In this document: positions 23,076 to 35,089 of the stretch, in pieces
How the letters are laid out: each line of letters begins with the position of its first letter
Numbering within the stretch: the stretch's first letter is position 1
Assembly (NCBI RefSeq): GCF_032854445.1
Contig: NC_088295.1
Span: 59,007,249-59,071,248 of the forward strand
Reading direction: 5' to 3'
Source of the DNA: Liolophura sinensis
Taxonomy: Eukaryota > Mollusca > Polyplacophora > Chitonida > Chitonidae
DNA length: 64,000 nucleotides
Made by a program: the position numbers and the translations under genes
Notes under the pieces: generated by a model
The model's input: only the letters and a program-made list of their open reading frames with translations
What the model was told of the DNA's origin: nothing
Databases searched by the model: none

Positions 23076-23902
23076 TATAAATAATACGTCGAACAATAAA
23101 ATATGTGCTTCAAATATCACAAATATTGTTCACTTGTGAATGATAATGAAGGATCTTCAATACTATATATGAACGATATTCGGGTTATTCCTACAGCACG
23201 TGCTGTGTGAACCTGAGAAAGCCTGTACCGTCTTTAGTTAGGTGGACTATATTTACAGTTATGGCCCTGAAACTTGCCGTCATGAAGAATCAGCTTTCTA
23301 AAACATCGCACATACCGTGAAATGACGGTGCCCGTTTCCTTTCAAATCAGTTAGTCAGGTACAAGATTTACTAATGCTTTTAGTGTGTGGTCAAGACCCA
23401 GTAAAGGTTGCCAGTGATTAGATATTACACCTTCCATGAGCCCATGGACGTGAAGGATGCCAGCAAATCTCTGTCCATCAACATAGGGATATTTTATAAT
23501 CAAATTTATAACTGTACCAGGTCTCCCAGTGGTTCACCTTTTAAACCAAGCTGAGACAAGGACGGAAGGCAATGCCTTGGAAAATAAAGGCTTATTGGGT
23601 TAGGAAGTTCTCCCCCGGGCTCCTTCACAGGTCAAGCGCTAATAACTTACATTTCATAGGTCAGTCTGACAAAAGTTTCGCTGGTTTTGTCCAGGGCGAC
23701 GTTCAGCTGACAGCATGAACACTTAGAGCCATTTGTCCTCGCGTCCAGACATGTGAATGAGAGGATATATGTTAAAGCGACCAACCAAACCGTGAAAACT
23801 GTAGATAAACGCAGACGTTTAACTTACCAATGACTTCTACATGTGGGTTATAAATCCAACTTAATACTAATATCATCCATGCTGTTCATTAATATTCTAG
23901 TT
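23076..23902. other. No gene recognised
   Basis: No open frame above 60 codons and no repeat copy seen. Confidence 0.45.
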
Positions 23903-23913
23903 AATTGCATTAT
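23903..23913. repeat. Target-site duplication (left) of the 23914-24161 SINE
   Basis: Eleven bases identical to 24162-24172. Confidence 0.85.
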
Positions 23914-24161
23914 TTATTTATTTATTTGATTGGTGTTTTACGCCGTACTCAAGAATGTTTCACCTATACGACGGCGGCCAACATTATGGTGGGTGGAAAC
24001 CGGGCACAGCCCGGGGGAAACCCACAACCATCCGCAGGTTGCTGCCAGACCTTCCCACTTACGGCCGGAGAGGAAGCCAGCATGTGCTGGACTTGAACTC
24101 ACAGCGACCGCATTGGTGAGAGGCTCCTGGGTCATTACGCTGCGCTAGCGCGCTAACCGAC
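23914..24161 (-). mobile_element. SINE-A copy, antisense, with target-site duplication
   Basis: One of the best preserved copies: AAAT tail at the left, GGTGTTTTACGCCGTACTC, the full body, and the head to GCGCTAGCGCGCTAACC. The first head bases are missing, so it is slightly 5'-truncated. AATTGCATTAT occurs on both sides (23903-23913 and 24162-24172). Frames on both strands here belong to the SINE. Confidence 0.96.
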
Positions 24162-24172
24162 AATTGCATTAT
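24162..24172. repeat. Target-site duplication (right) of the 23914-24161 SINE
   Basis: Identical to 23903-23913. Confidence 0.85.
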
Positions 24173-25607
24173 AAGTCATTCCTGGTTAATGGAACAAGGT
24201 CATTATAGAAAAAAAATGTGCCGGTTGAATTTGGACTCTAATTTGTCGGCCAGAAGATTCGATCGAGGCTTCTGTAAAGAGCTTGGCTATAAAGGATCCT
24301 CAAAGACTATTGCTGCTTTGAAAGGCACGTAATGGTCTATGAATGGAAATCATATTGATAATATGCAGCACGTCAGGAATGTCCAACCGCCAATCCAGGT
24401 ATTAAAAATTCGGGAGTAGCCACAAAAAAATGTAGATCGATGCTGTGGATAATTTATTAGCAAAGCTCTAAAGTTCGAATATATTAATACTTAATTTATA
24501 GAGTTTTTTTCGACAGCAATAAACAAACAACTTTATGTCTGGAATTTCCCAGGAGATTTCATACCCGAATTTCAACAAGAAGTACAGTTTTTTTTTGTCC
24601 GTCAATATCGGCTGTGGTGGAATTAGCTTAAGGCTCTTAATAAATAAATGCGTCAAAATCGAGCCCGGAACACATGCGTAAATTCTACTTCTACAGTGAG
24701 CTAGTTAAACAACATCATTGATTTGTTTCGTTCGCAAGTCGGTTAAATATTCGTCTTAATGTAATATGCAGCAATTATACAGTACAGACTTGTCGGAACC
24801 TGTTGCTTTTTGGCACCAAAAAAAGAAAAACGACTTGTGAATAAAAGACCCCGGTTTCTGGAAAACAATAAACGAAGACTTGGCGCTATATTGTGGAAAA
24901 CCAGGTAATCCACCAGTTAAGATAACTCGACCCCAGGGAAAACGCTAATGGAAGTTTGGTTTCATTGAATACCGGTACGCCCAGTGATGCATTGCTGTAT
25001 CTTGTCTGATACCGACGCTCGCTGCTGGCGGATTGAACTTAGTTTCGTCAAATTACGGCAAGAGTTTCGGCAAATTTCCACGAGAACCGATTCACATATG
25101 TAAACTGCTACGACAATCAAATAATAAATAAATAAATAAATAAATAACAATGTAAAGAAATGTACAATGTCCTCGTATGGGACGGCAGGGATGTAGTACC
25201 GGTCGGGCACCGTCGGCACGGCACATTATATTATTAATGCTAGTCTAGATTTGATTGCTGCAGTAGACTGTGATATTTCCGCTTTGTCGAGTCCACGCCA
25301 CCGATAGTTACCGTCAGAGAAAAACAACGGTTCTGAACTCCTAAACAAAGCTTAGCTCAAAACCCCCTCTGTCAGGGTGATACATATAGCAGGTGTGGGC
25401 GTCTACAGAATGACGCACTCGGCGCACTCTCACTTTTCGCGAACGGACCATTTTGAAGGGTCTCACACATTGACCTCGGAACCTTGGTTTCAAGAAGCGA
25501 ACAACAACGCATGTAGTGCCGTTTTTCGTTTGTCTTACAAGGGCTTCTCGAGATATCATTTCTTTTCAACAATACAGCCCGCGCAATGAGTTCGCTGATA
25601 CACAAAA
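24173..25607. other. No gene; short GC-richer patch at 25240-25590
   Basis: Mostly AT-rich. At 25340-25590 the sequence is locally richer in G and C with several CpG, and both strands are open for 70-77 codons. No start, splice or domain evidence makes it a gene; a promoter or untranslated exon is possible but not shown. Confidence 0.4.
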
Positions 25608-26102
25608 ATACCAGTGTTTACCCGAGCATAATACCTGGACATAGAGATGCATGTAACCCCTTGTACCTAAATGTACGCAATACGTAGCCATGAATATCAA
25701 CGTTTACCAAAGTACACATAATACCTAGACATGCAGATGTATGTACCCCCTGCAATCACATGTAAACAATATATAGGCATAAATATCATTGATTACCCAA
25801 GTACAAATACTACCTAGACATGCAGATGTAAGCAGATCCCTGCACTCACATGTGCACAATACATAGGCATTAATATCAATGTGTACCCAAGTACACATCA
25901 TATCTAGAAATGGAGATGTATGTAGGCCCCTCTACCCACATGTACACAATATATAGGCATAAATATCAGTGATTACCCAACTACACATAATACTAGGACA
26001 TGAAGATGAACGCAGCTCCCTGCACTCACATGTGCACAATACACAGGCATAAATATCAATGTTTAACCAAGTACACATCATATCTAAACATGCAGACCTT
26101 AT
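25608..26102. repeat. 90-bp tandem repeat with 180-bp alternation
   Basis: About five and a half copies. The GTTTACC/GATTACC word starts at 25616, 25702, 25791, 25881, 25971 and 26061, a spacing of 86, 89, 90, 90 and 90. Odd and even units differ consistently: ATATAGGCAT with GATTACCCAA alternates with ACATAGGCAT or ACACAGGCAT with GTGTACCCAA or GTTTAACCAA. The current array therefore amplified as a 180-bp dimer. All units share ACATGTxxACAAT and GACATGCAGATG-like words. No open frame spans it. Confidence 0.92.
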
Positions 26103-26106
26103 TGCC

Positions 26107-26162
26107 GTGTAAGTGGAACCTTTGTTATTACGGTGCTAAACATTGTTCAAATAAATAAATAC
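26107..26162 (+). mobile_element. SINE-A tail fragment, diverged
   Basis: GTGTAAGTGGAACC, TTACGGTGCTAAAC and an AAATAAATAAAT tail resemble the last 50 bases of SINE-A. It directly abuts the 90-bp array. Confidence 0.55.
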
Positions 26163-28842
26163 ATTCCTGGGAATTGAACCTGAATTCAAAGTTAAGTCAT
26201 CAGACTTCATGATCATACAATTATGCTATTGGCATTAGCATAATGACACATTTTTCAGCTTATGATATCGACACTAGGCTACATCTATACACTCAAACCC
26301 GCTTAAGGCAGACTGTTTTATTTATTGATTTATTGGTTTGTTTATTTATTTTTCACAATTTGTACATTAAGTTGCGATTTGCCATTGTATATAAAAGCAC
26401 TAGCGATTCTTATCAGAATAACAAATGCACTTATTATATATGCTCCACGGAGTTTTGATAAGGCTGTTCTTATTCCATGGTTCGATGAGTTTGATTGATT
26501 GGATACCGATGGAATCGGTTCTCAGGGGGGTAATCAACGAGAACAGAGTACCTAATTATAGAATAGCTTTATGTGCCAAACATTTACTTTACGAGGAATA
26601 CGCGGTCAGACGCAAATACACTATTTAAGCAAATAAATAATTACATACAGCGCAGTTATATCACTTATACAATGCTTGAGAATGGCTTTGTTATCCGTTA
26701 TAAGGTTACTAAACAAATAGTGTGGACACTGTCAAAGTTGTGTCGAATTTTAACAGTGGAAAGCCAAGGTCAACCTAAATTTGCCCATTTGGTACAGAAA
26801 CTATTCAGTATTTCTAGTTTTGATTTTGGCTTTAGAAGCACCCGTAGTTTGTGAGTTAAGCCTTAAGATAATTAATAACATTAAGTATTCAGTATAAAGT
26901 TGACGTTTTTTTGCAGGCGGAACCCTTTTGGACCAGTAGAATAATGGAACAAAACAAAACTATGTCTCTGACAAAGCGGCCTTAAGCCAAGAAGTCATTC
27001 ATTCTTTAGCGTAGTACGTAACACTTATGCGTGTTCATGAAACATTTGCGTAGCGCGCAAGCATTGCCGCGTCACAGCGGAGCGAACTTGTTTTACTGCT
27101 ATTGGGCCTCTTTGTGAAGCCCTTCAGGAGAAGTATGAGCATAAAATACAAATCCTAACTCTATCGCTACCATTCAAAGCGTTCTCCAAAAAGGTTACAA
27201 AGAAGAAAACTTATCCGTGTTTGATCTACTGGGTATATGAAAAAGGGCTTACACAAACCATTAAACAATGTTTTCTTTTTCATCGAACCCATATACCATT
27301 TTTGTATCAGAAATAATTATTCCAGATAAATCTTGCTCTTTTTATTGTTTTTTTTTTTCAGTTGCGAAGCTTCCGTCAGAGACATGTGGGAAAGTGAATA
27401 AATTTTAGTGAAGAATTCACGCTTCAGCGATTACTTACCGATACCCTTCCTCCATCCTATCCAACTCCGTTATTCCACGGCAGCTATTGATGACCTACAT
27501 CACGGAAGCTTATGAAATATTACGTTTAATCGATACAGGACTTGCCACCCTGAACAAAATAAGCTGTAGCAAGAGAACGTCAATCAAAAAATCCTGTTAC
27601 ATAACCGAGGTTACCGGGGAGAACCTTGTAAACCATAAAGAGATGTATGCCCCAAAGGTGAACTGTTATCAAGACTCAGTTTCTTATAATGAAATATTCT
27701 TTTATCCTTTTTAGTCCGAAAACGCCATACCGAGGTCTGTTTTTTGGAGGGTTGTTGTTCTAATCTTTGCCTTGAAGAACAAGCATTACACACTCAGAAG
27801 GAAGCGTGACTGTTTTTCAGTTTGCTGTAAGGGGTTTCAATAAACAATGTATGAGTCTGATAAGAGGCAACGGGAAAGCACCTCTTCGATGAAGTTAGCC
27901 ATGCTTTGAAACCATTGTTACCCGACCTCACGCACATGTATACAGCGATTTACGAACTCAAATGCCCTTTATTGTTAAGCACTTGAGTGTTTTCGAGCTC
28001 TGTGTAAATACAGTTTTTGTTGCTTTCTTCGCGCTTCACTTAGCCCTGACTTTTATTCAAGAGGAGGATCACATCCTCCACAATATGTTCCATTTCCTGT
28101 CTCTGTTTGGTTCAAGAGGATGTGTATTGGTAATTTCGTATACACGCATCACAAAAGTATTGGAAAAATTGTGCAACACAACACATAATGTTGCATTTAT
28201 AGTGTCTCTTCAAGCCTTAATCCTCTTACCTTTGCATTTATTTGTATGATTGTCTTTTTCGTCCTGCTCTAGAAATATTCTCCCAGGCGGCGGCTGGCAT
28301 GCTGCATGGTTTATGACCAAACTGGAATGCTCTGTCAAACACCCATCTTCTTTCAAGTAGTTGACAAACAGCCAGGCTTCTCGTAACTGAACCAACAAGA
28401 GCCAGGGATGCACAGGCAGCTGCGTGAACAAACATTTCAACTGAAATCTGTTTGAGGATTTCATTATTTTGGGTTCACTTGCCTTAAAATTTGACTTAGC
28501 AATGCGCTTCTTAAACCCATTTTTCTTAGTCTGAGATTACACCGCTTGATATTGAACATCTGGAAGACGGTTGTTGCCGAATGATTTTAATTTACGAGCT
28601 AAGGGGTCAGTATCATACTGGAACACGGAATTTTGTACGTTGTCTTTCATTGTTCTCGAGTCCTGGTATCAGTAAATGCTCCACGGTGTTTCCTAGATGC
28701 GGTATTGCATGCAGGTCGCTGGAGACCACTTGCTTTTTAGTTATGATCTGTGTAACATGTAGGAAAGTTGTCCAGTAACTTGCCGAAAGACAGTGGTTTA
28801 CTTCAGGAACATAATTTTACCCCTCCCATTAAACTGTTCGTA
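26163..28842. other. About 2.7 kb without recognised genes
   Basis: Frames of 60-95 codons are present, including a hydrophobic 95-codon frame at 27962-28249 (+). Two overlapping - strand frames lie at 28210-28464 in a GC-richer patch. None matches a family I know, and both patches are open in more than one frame, so none is called. Confidence 0.4.
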
Positions 28843-28895
28843 CCAGTGAAGTATTCTTGGGTATGGCGTTCAGTTCAGCTATATAAATAAATACA
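28843..28895 (+). mobile_element. SINE-A tail fragment
   Basis: CCAGTGAAGTATTCTTGGG, then GGCGTTCAG and ATATAAATAAATAC, a diverged SINE-A 3' end. It lies just upstream of a family P copy; a SINE-A tail likewise precedes the P copy at 10.5 kb. Confidence 0.6.
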
Positions 28896-28974
28896 TGTAA
28901 AGACTGCATCCGCATTTTCTGCGGTACCGGAAGTGAGAAGAGTGAGAAGTATAATTTAGACACACAGCATAAAG

Positions 28975-29195
28975 AGAAAAAACAGAGCAGCGACGACAGT
29001 TGGATAGTTGGCAAACGGTCACACGCCACCGGTGAAATACAGCCTCTTGTCAGTTTACCTCAGTTTGGGTTTATTCTAATCGGTCATGTAACTGGTTATG
29101 CAGTAGAGCAGTTATGTTATTTGAAATTTATGACTTGTCACTGGATTAGAATGACTCCAAATGCTGCGTTGTCATCACATTTAATATACAATAAC
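28975..29195 (+). repeat. Family P dispersed repeat
   Basis: Contains GCGACGACAGTTGGATAGTTG, the best form of CCTCTTGTCAGTTTACCTCA, and a 3' part (GTTGTCATCACATTTAATA) shared with 10500-10770. Its upstream AGAGAAAAAACAGAGCAGCG matches the unit of the 49-bp minisatellite at 31134-31524. Confidence 0.75.
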
Positions 29196-29317
29196 GTTAA
29201 ACCATGCGACAAAACCATGACTATTTTGTTTTGGTTTCTGCTGTTAGAAACCAATGTTGTGATCACAAAGCAGACATGAAACCGCTACCTCATATTGGTA
29301 TTCGAAAAACAAAGCTA

Positions 29318-30118
29318 CAGTCTGTATATTTTAGCCCGTCGCCCATGTTCAGCTCTGTGCAAATTGAGGCGTATTCACTATCAAAATTCCCTTCAGCTAG
29401 TTACATGTAACAACACGAGCCTTAAACATGAATATGTTGGAAGTCCATATTCTTGCAAAGAAAATGAAGTTAGAAGACTTGTTCTAATTATTAATGTTAA
29501 ACTATATAAGCTGACATAATGGACAATGGGCGTGGAGAGTAACTTGTTTTACAATGACTAGAGCAAACTCCACGCAGCAATACAGCCTACGCTACTGTCT
29601 TCGCGAATAGACTACATTGTTTTTTCTTATAAAAGAATTTCTTAACAACCAGCTTTGAAACCATACTGCACTGAGATAACATAATACAAGAGATACAATA
29701 AAATTCATTGATTAAGGTTATATCATTCTATAATGTATAAACAATTTCAAATATGTCAGTGTCTGAAAAAGGGTTTACAGCAAAGTCGGCAGCAGTTTTG
29801 GTAACTGGTGTCGATCTCAATCAAAACATGTCGAACTCCGCCCAATATCCAGCACTGCGTTGGTATTTGAATAATCGTGACGTCACCCGAGGCAAGGTGT
29901 ATGGAAACTAAACCCATGGAGTTAGACATTATGACTTAGAAAAAGTACTCTAACTACATTTTTCTTACCATAATATAGAAGTGAAATATATTCATTTGTA
30001 GAGCTTGTGGTGATACTTATCAATGGCAAAAGGCAATTTTGATAGTGAATACGATTGATTTTACACAGAAGTCGGCATAGCCAACTGGCTAAAAGAAACA
30101 GACAATAGCTAAATGTAC
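29318..30118. mobile_element. Inverted-repeat unit of about 800 bp (possible foldback or DNA transposon)
   Basis: Arms of roughly 180-190 bases at 29318-29505 and 29925-30118 are imperfect reverse complements. They share CGTATTCACTATCAAAATT exactly and many shorter runs. About 420 bases of unrelated AT-rich sequence separate them. Long imperfect terminal inverted repeats with no coding centre are typical of non-autonomous DNA transposons or foldback elements. No target-site duplication was fixed because the outer ends are unclear. The - strand frame at 29922-30131 and + frame at 29295-29519 are the two arms read as protein. Confidence 0.6.
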
Positions 30119-31133
30119 TGTAAGACGTCACCGTCCACTGTCTGAGCTTCAGTGAAAAGGCATTTATCTGACCTTAGACTAGCTGGTCGCACTGCTAAGT
30201 ATTTGTTGCTGACTGGAATCGGTTAATTTGCGAGCATGGTCATAGCTTCGTACTAGAATAGCCCGAAAACTGAGAGCGTCTGATGTCAATCATAGATACC
30301 TTGATTCATTGAATTTCCCGTCATGCCGTTATCTGGTCAAGCCTCGTCATCAGTCAAAGCGCCTCCGTGATAGCGTCACCCAATAAGGCGCCCCGTTCTT
30401 AAGAACTTTTGTAACGAAATCACCCCGATATGGCAGTAATGTCATTGAGATGCCAGTTCTGAATACGCCTTGGAGACGTGAAGGTAACCATATTAGGAAA
30501 ATGAGCCTTTGGGCCCACAATGGCGAGTGCTTATGCACTTAATGATAGCAGATAGCGAGATATAATGTCAACATTGTTTGGCTTAGTCACATCGTGACAG
30601 ATAATTATTGACTTGGCGAATGGAACCTGAAGCCGAGAAAACTAAAAATGGGGTTTTGCAATCCTTACGCTTCTCCTCTGCAATCGCCTGAATGTTAAAT
30701 ATTAAAAGCGAAGTTCGATCAGAATGTTATTTTATGTTTCGAAACGCTAAAGTTTTTATTATACCTAATTGTTTTTGTTATTTAATCAACTGTTTGGGAC
30801 ATGTGTATAAAACCAGCCAAAAGATATCGCTTACAAGGAAACTTAATCGACCTGAGGCACATACCTTTGGAAGGGAAATTGACAAAAATATTTTGTCAAA
30901 TATGCAAATGTTCTTATTCAGGTGGTGAGAGAAATGAGGTGTAATAAAGAAGGTATTCTTCTGGACGATATCATTGTCTAATTGCATCCATATTACGCCG
31001 GAGTTCTCATACAGTTAGCCGCCTTTTAATTTGTAGAGTACTTGAAACCTCAAACATCAAGTTACGTTAATGAGCGCTGCACATTCTCTTTGATCCTACG
31101 AAATCAGGTCCCTCCATAATGTTGAGATCAGAT
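30119..31133. other. No gene recognised
   Basis: Only short frames (up to 78 codons) and no repeat copies. Confidence 0.45.
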
Positions 31134-31524
31134 CAGAGAGTAAAACCAGAGCAACGGCGACATTGTGATAGAGGGTACAGCACAGAGAGTAAAACCAGGA
31201 CAGAGACGACAGTGTGATAGAGGGTACAGCACAGAGAGTAAAACCAGGACAGAGACGACAGTGTGATAGAGGGTACAGCACAGAGAGTAAAACCAGATCA
31301 ACGGTGACAGTGTGATAGAGGGTACAGCACAGGGAGTAAAACCAGATCAACGGTGACAGTGTGATAGAGGGTACAGCACAGGGAGCAAAACCAGATCAAC
31401 GGTAACAGCGTGATAGAGGGTACAGCACAGAGAGTAAAACCAGAGTAACGGTGACAGTGGGATAGATGTACAGCACAGAGAGTAAAACCAGGGCAGCGAC
31501 GACAGTGTGATAACTAACTTATGG
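31134..31524. repeat. 49-bp minisatellite, 8 units
   Basis: Units begin with CAGAGAG or CAGGGAG at 31134, 31183, 31232, 31281, 31330, 31379, 31428 and 31476, giving a period of 49 (48 for the last full step). Every unit has TAAAACCAG (CAAAACCAG once), an ACGGxGACAGTGTG-like word and GATAGAGGGTACAG. Because 49 is not a multiple of three, the long antisense frames at 31096-31532 cycle through three frames and are artefacts. The last unit leads straight into a family P copy. Confidence 0.97.
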
Positions 31525-31612
31525 TTACACATATAACCCGTGCACTTATCAATTTACCTCTGTTAGGGTTAATGCAAATGTTTACAGAGTGTCTAATTAC
31601 ACTCCCCCTAAC
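31495..31612 (+). repeat. Family P dispersed repeat
   Basis: Starts inside the last minisatellite unit (GCGACGACAGTGTGATAAC). It continues with ATCAATTTACCTCTGTTAGGG, the equivalent of the CAGTTTACCTCAGTTAGGG core. Confidence 0.65.
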
Positions 31613-31622
31613 ATGATCAGTT

Positions 31623-31816
31623 AAGTTCCTGCTCATGTAGGCTTCTTCTCCGACCGCATGTGGGGAGGTTTTCCAGCAACCTGCGGATGATCATGGGTTT
31701 CCCACGGGCTCTGCCCGGTTTCCTCCCACCATAATACTGACAGCTGTCGTATCAATGAAATATTCTTGGGTACGGCGTAAGACGCCAATCAAATAAATAA
31801 ATAAATAAATAAATAA
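31623..31816 (+). mobile_element. SINE-A copy, 5'-truncated
   Basis: Begins in the B-box region and runs through CAACCTGCGGATGATCATGG, CTCTGCCCGGTTTCCTCCC and TGGGTACGGCGTAAGACG to a long AAAT tail. No clear target-site duplication was found. Confidence 0.93.
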
Positions 31817-31984
31817 TGCTAACTTTGTGCATTAATTCAGACATGGTACAACCTTTCATACAATGTTTCTCCATGTCATGTGTTTAGTTTTTCTTCTTTG
31901 ATATTGACCACCTTCGCACAACATGAAGGATCAAAAGAAACAAAAGAATGAGATTTAATCTCAATATATTAAAAGACTTACGGT

Positions 31985-32170
31985 ATTGAGAGTACAACTG
32001 AACCCAGAACCAGTAACGACAGTGTGGCAGTGATCATCCGTAATCGGTGAAGTATTGCCTCTTGATAATTTACCTAGGTTAGGGTTTTATTTAACAGCTG
32101 ATGTAATTGCTCAAAATACCCGACCTCCAGCACAATGGTTTATGCAGAATTGGCTGTAAATGTAAAGAAT
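31985..32170 (+). repeat. Family P dispersed repeat
   Basis: GAGAGTACAACTGAACCCAG and ACGACAGTGTGGCAGTG correspond to one minisatellite unit plus the P core. Then come CCTCTTGATAATTTACCTAGG and CCTCCAGCACAATGG. It is an unamplified single-unit counterpart of the 31.1-31.5 kb array. Confidence 0.7.
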
Positions 32171-34006
32171 AATATTGATATGCAAAACAGATCGAATAGT
32201 TCAAAAGGCATATAGAAGGTTAACAGACGTCATTGAAGATACTTATATTTGGGTTTAAAGCCGTTCTCTAGAATTTTTAACTTTTCAAGAAAAGAGAACG
32301 TTCATTCATACATGGATGGAGGAAACCACTGCAAAAAGTTAGACACTTGAGAACTCCTCTGACATAAATCCACAATCCCATCACGTGGTTGACAAAATTT
32401 GACAAAATATTGCTTTCTACACTCTGCTACCTGCGTATCAAATATATTGGTGAGGTGACCATTGCTTGGACGGGAGAGAGGCACTGGGTGGAGGAGAGAC
32501 AGGTGCATTTGTTGATCCAAAAGGAAACGTATCAAGGAAAGAGCCACATAAAAGAAATGCAGGAATGTCGAAATCGAAGAACATAAATCCACATCTGGTT
32601 GCTATATTTAGATAATGAATTTATAATTTATGTCGTAGGAATGTTTTATATGGCAGCTTCCGGGCTGAAGGAGAAAAAAGAGCGCAGCGTATTTAGACCG
32701 AACTAAGACACTGTTGCATAGCAAAGCCCAGCTCGTTACGAGCTCAAAATAGGCTGAAATTCAAGCGCGACGCATTTTTCCTCCACAAAACATGTATTAT
32801 ATTTGCCCGAAGCATTGCCAAAACCTACTAAAACTCCTCGACATTAAAAGATAACATATAAAAAAAAAACGGCAGAAATGGCAAAAGTGTGTGAGTAGCC
32901 GGTACCATGTACAATTAATGTAGAGTCACGTCCGTTTCTGTCTGGAGGCCGGCTTTGAAGAATTCTCGCGAGAGTAGGGATTATCCGCTAAATGACCGCA
33001 TCGATGCTAGTATCAAATCATCGATGGGCAAATCACGGTCTTTATGGTAGCGGAAACTTGCCAAATCTACAGATGTATGGCAATAATCCGGATGTCTGGC
33101 GAATCAATCCGGAATCCCGTCCAGGAAAATCTCTTTAAATTTCTACCAGCTCATTGATCTATAACCACGAGCTGCAATAATTTTGCAAAGACACCTTCAT
33201 TTTCGTTCTTGTTTTCCAGTTAAAAACATGCCTCGTTCCTGAGCCTTAAGCAAATAATGACGCGTATATATTGAAATAAGACTGTTTCTAAATACTTCTT
33301 GTGGGGACCAAGCCGTCTATTATTGATTCTTTTCTCTGTTTTCCACATTTTCTTGGTCACAGGCCGCCATTGGTTTTGACAGGGTTATTGTTTTACACAC
33401 ACCAACGATAAGGGAACCAATTAGACTGCTTCGAGATGCGTCAACTGCGACCGGATGAAAAGTGGTTATGATAAATTGAACACAATTTTATCCGGAAAGT
33501 CGGGTATGTTTTGGACACTTGTCCATAATTTGTGAACAGCACTTCGCCTATGTCAGACTTGCGGTATCGCCACAATTGCTGTCCATCATGACTTTGTGAT
33601 TGATAGGAATTTCTTAGAGCCGGTGATTTTTCTTTTGACATTAGCGGCATTTTATCTTCACGCCACTGTCATGTGAAAACCTGGCCTTGACCCAAATGTG
33701 TTGAAATACATTATTTATGCATACACGTGTGTCATAACTGTCGCACTTAGTGCTGCTTATGTCAATCATCCCTGGGCAGAGAAATGAAGTCCCTGAACTT
33801 CAGGATCATCTAAGCATAATTATAAACCTCAATACATCTCTACAGAAGTATTCAAGAGCATGCGTGTTAAAGGTCAGTGTTTTCTTTTAGTTCGCGTGGA
33901 CTTTCTGAATATTTACATAGAATAAAGGACTAAATTATTTATTGATTTTTGGTGTGACTCACCTTAAGTGTCCATTTATGAGTTATCGGTTATACTGTCA
34001 ATGGAT
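32171..34006. other. No gene recognised
   Basis: A 96-codon - strand frame at 32302-32592 overlaps a + strand frame of 65 codons; neither has a known motif. No SINE or tandem repeat was found. Confidence 0.4.
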
Positions 34007-34245
34007 TGTCGACACATGACAGCTGGGAGACCGCGGGATGAAACCCGGGTCGGGTCATACTGGTACTTGTTGCTGCCTCACTTGACGCTCAGCCTTGAGA
34101 GGAAACGAAACTGATTGACTCGGTGTCACAATAATATGACCGGGTGGGGTGTCCTGTCTGGTGTCTTCGGGCATGATACTTCAGTGACGGTAGCGCTTTG
34201 GCGGCATGGACTCGACTTTGCACAAAAAGACACAGTATATAAATA
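34007..34245 (+). mobile_element. SINE-C copy, incomplete
   Basis: Shares with the 54.5 kb copy the order CGGGTCATAC, TACTTGTTGCTGCCTC, GCTCAGCCTTGAGAGG, TGACCGGGTGGGGTGTC and GACGGTAGCGC. The 3' end with the CGACGTTAAAC and ACTCAC tail is missing, and the head is only partly recognisable. Confidence 0.75.
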
Positions 34246-35089
34246 TATATACAACTAATGATGATATGGCTAAAATATGTTATGTTGCGATTTTTTTTTT
34301 GCGTGAGTACGGAGTGTTGAAGACATAAATCTTCAATTTATATGCTTTGCAGAGAATGTAACTTATATTTATATGATAAACAGGTTTATTTGTAAAAAAA
34401 TAATTTCAAGAACCTTGAAAAGTTTTCATAATATTTAACTGATGTCTTTACCCATCTCTACTCGCTTAGATTATGGTGCGTCATAAGTCTATCGTTCCTC
34501 TATTTATATATACCGATCACATTTTAATTATCCTTAAGTGTAGCATACTCTCCTAAGATTCTACTAGCTCTGGCTAACAACTAACTCTCCCATAGGCCTG
34601 TTCAGGAGATGCTTATACACGTAAGATCTTATAGCAACATGATGATTTCATATACTGGCGTGTAGGTATCAAAGGCTTTCGATATTGACAGAACTGAAGG
34701 AGACTTCATTGTGTAGAAGAAGCAACAGAAGCTAACCAGCGAACAAGAAACCAGGCTATTCAGACAGCTGGAGATTTCAGTAGGTGTGGCAATTTACTGG
34801 TTAAGAGTATTCCAGAAGTGGAGGACAAATAGTTTTCAATGTAGATAAGAAACGGCCCAACCAGCATCGTACAATTGGCCGAAGTGAAGAGTAGGGGTTG
34901 GGGGATGTGCGGGGACAGAAAATAATAAAGACCAAACTCGTGTGGTACGTAGAACTGGATTTGAACTCAATGTAAATAAGTACGCCGCACAAGTCTGTAC
35001 TGGACAAAGATAAAATCATTTTTTTATGATCATAAACCTGAAATACCCTGGGACACAAAGGGAACAGTATTTCCAATTAGTGCTTTCAG
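34246..35089. other. No gene recognised
   Basis: The 91-codon antisense frame at 34801-35076 has no recognisable domain. This is the last apparently unique stretch before the module cluster. Confidence 0.4.

Noticed and set aside
23905-24148. Three frames on both strands over the same 240 bases
   Set aside because: All are SINE-A sequence; the same peptides appear at 44574 and 60077 for the same reason.
25340-25600. CpG-richer patch as a promoter
   Set aside because: No initiator, TATA box, first exon or conserved frame could be shown.
27962-28249. Hydrophobic 95-codon frame that might be a membrane protein
   Set aside because: No family resemblance, no splice or promoter context, and hydrophobic frames are common in T-rich DNA.
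28210-28464. Possible exon on the - strand in a GC-richer patch
   Set aside because: Two phases are open at once and neither has a known domain. An acceptor-like AG precedes it but that is weak evidence alone.
31096-31532. Long antisense open frames with repeated WFYSLCCTLYH-like peptides
   Set aside because: They are the 49-bp minisatellite read as protein; the period is not a multiple of three and no flanking coding structure exists.
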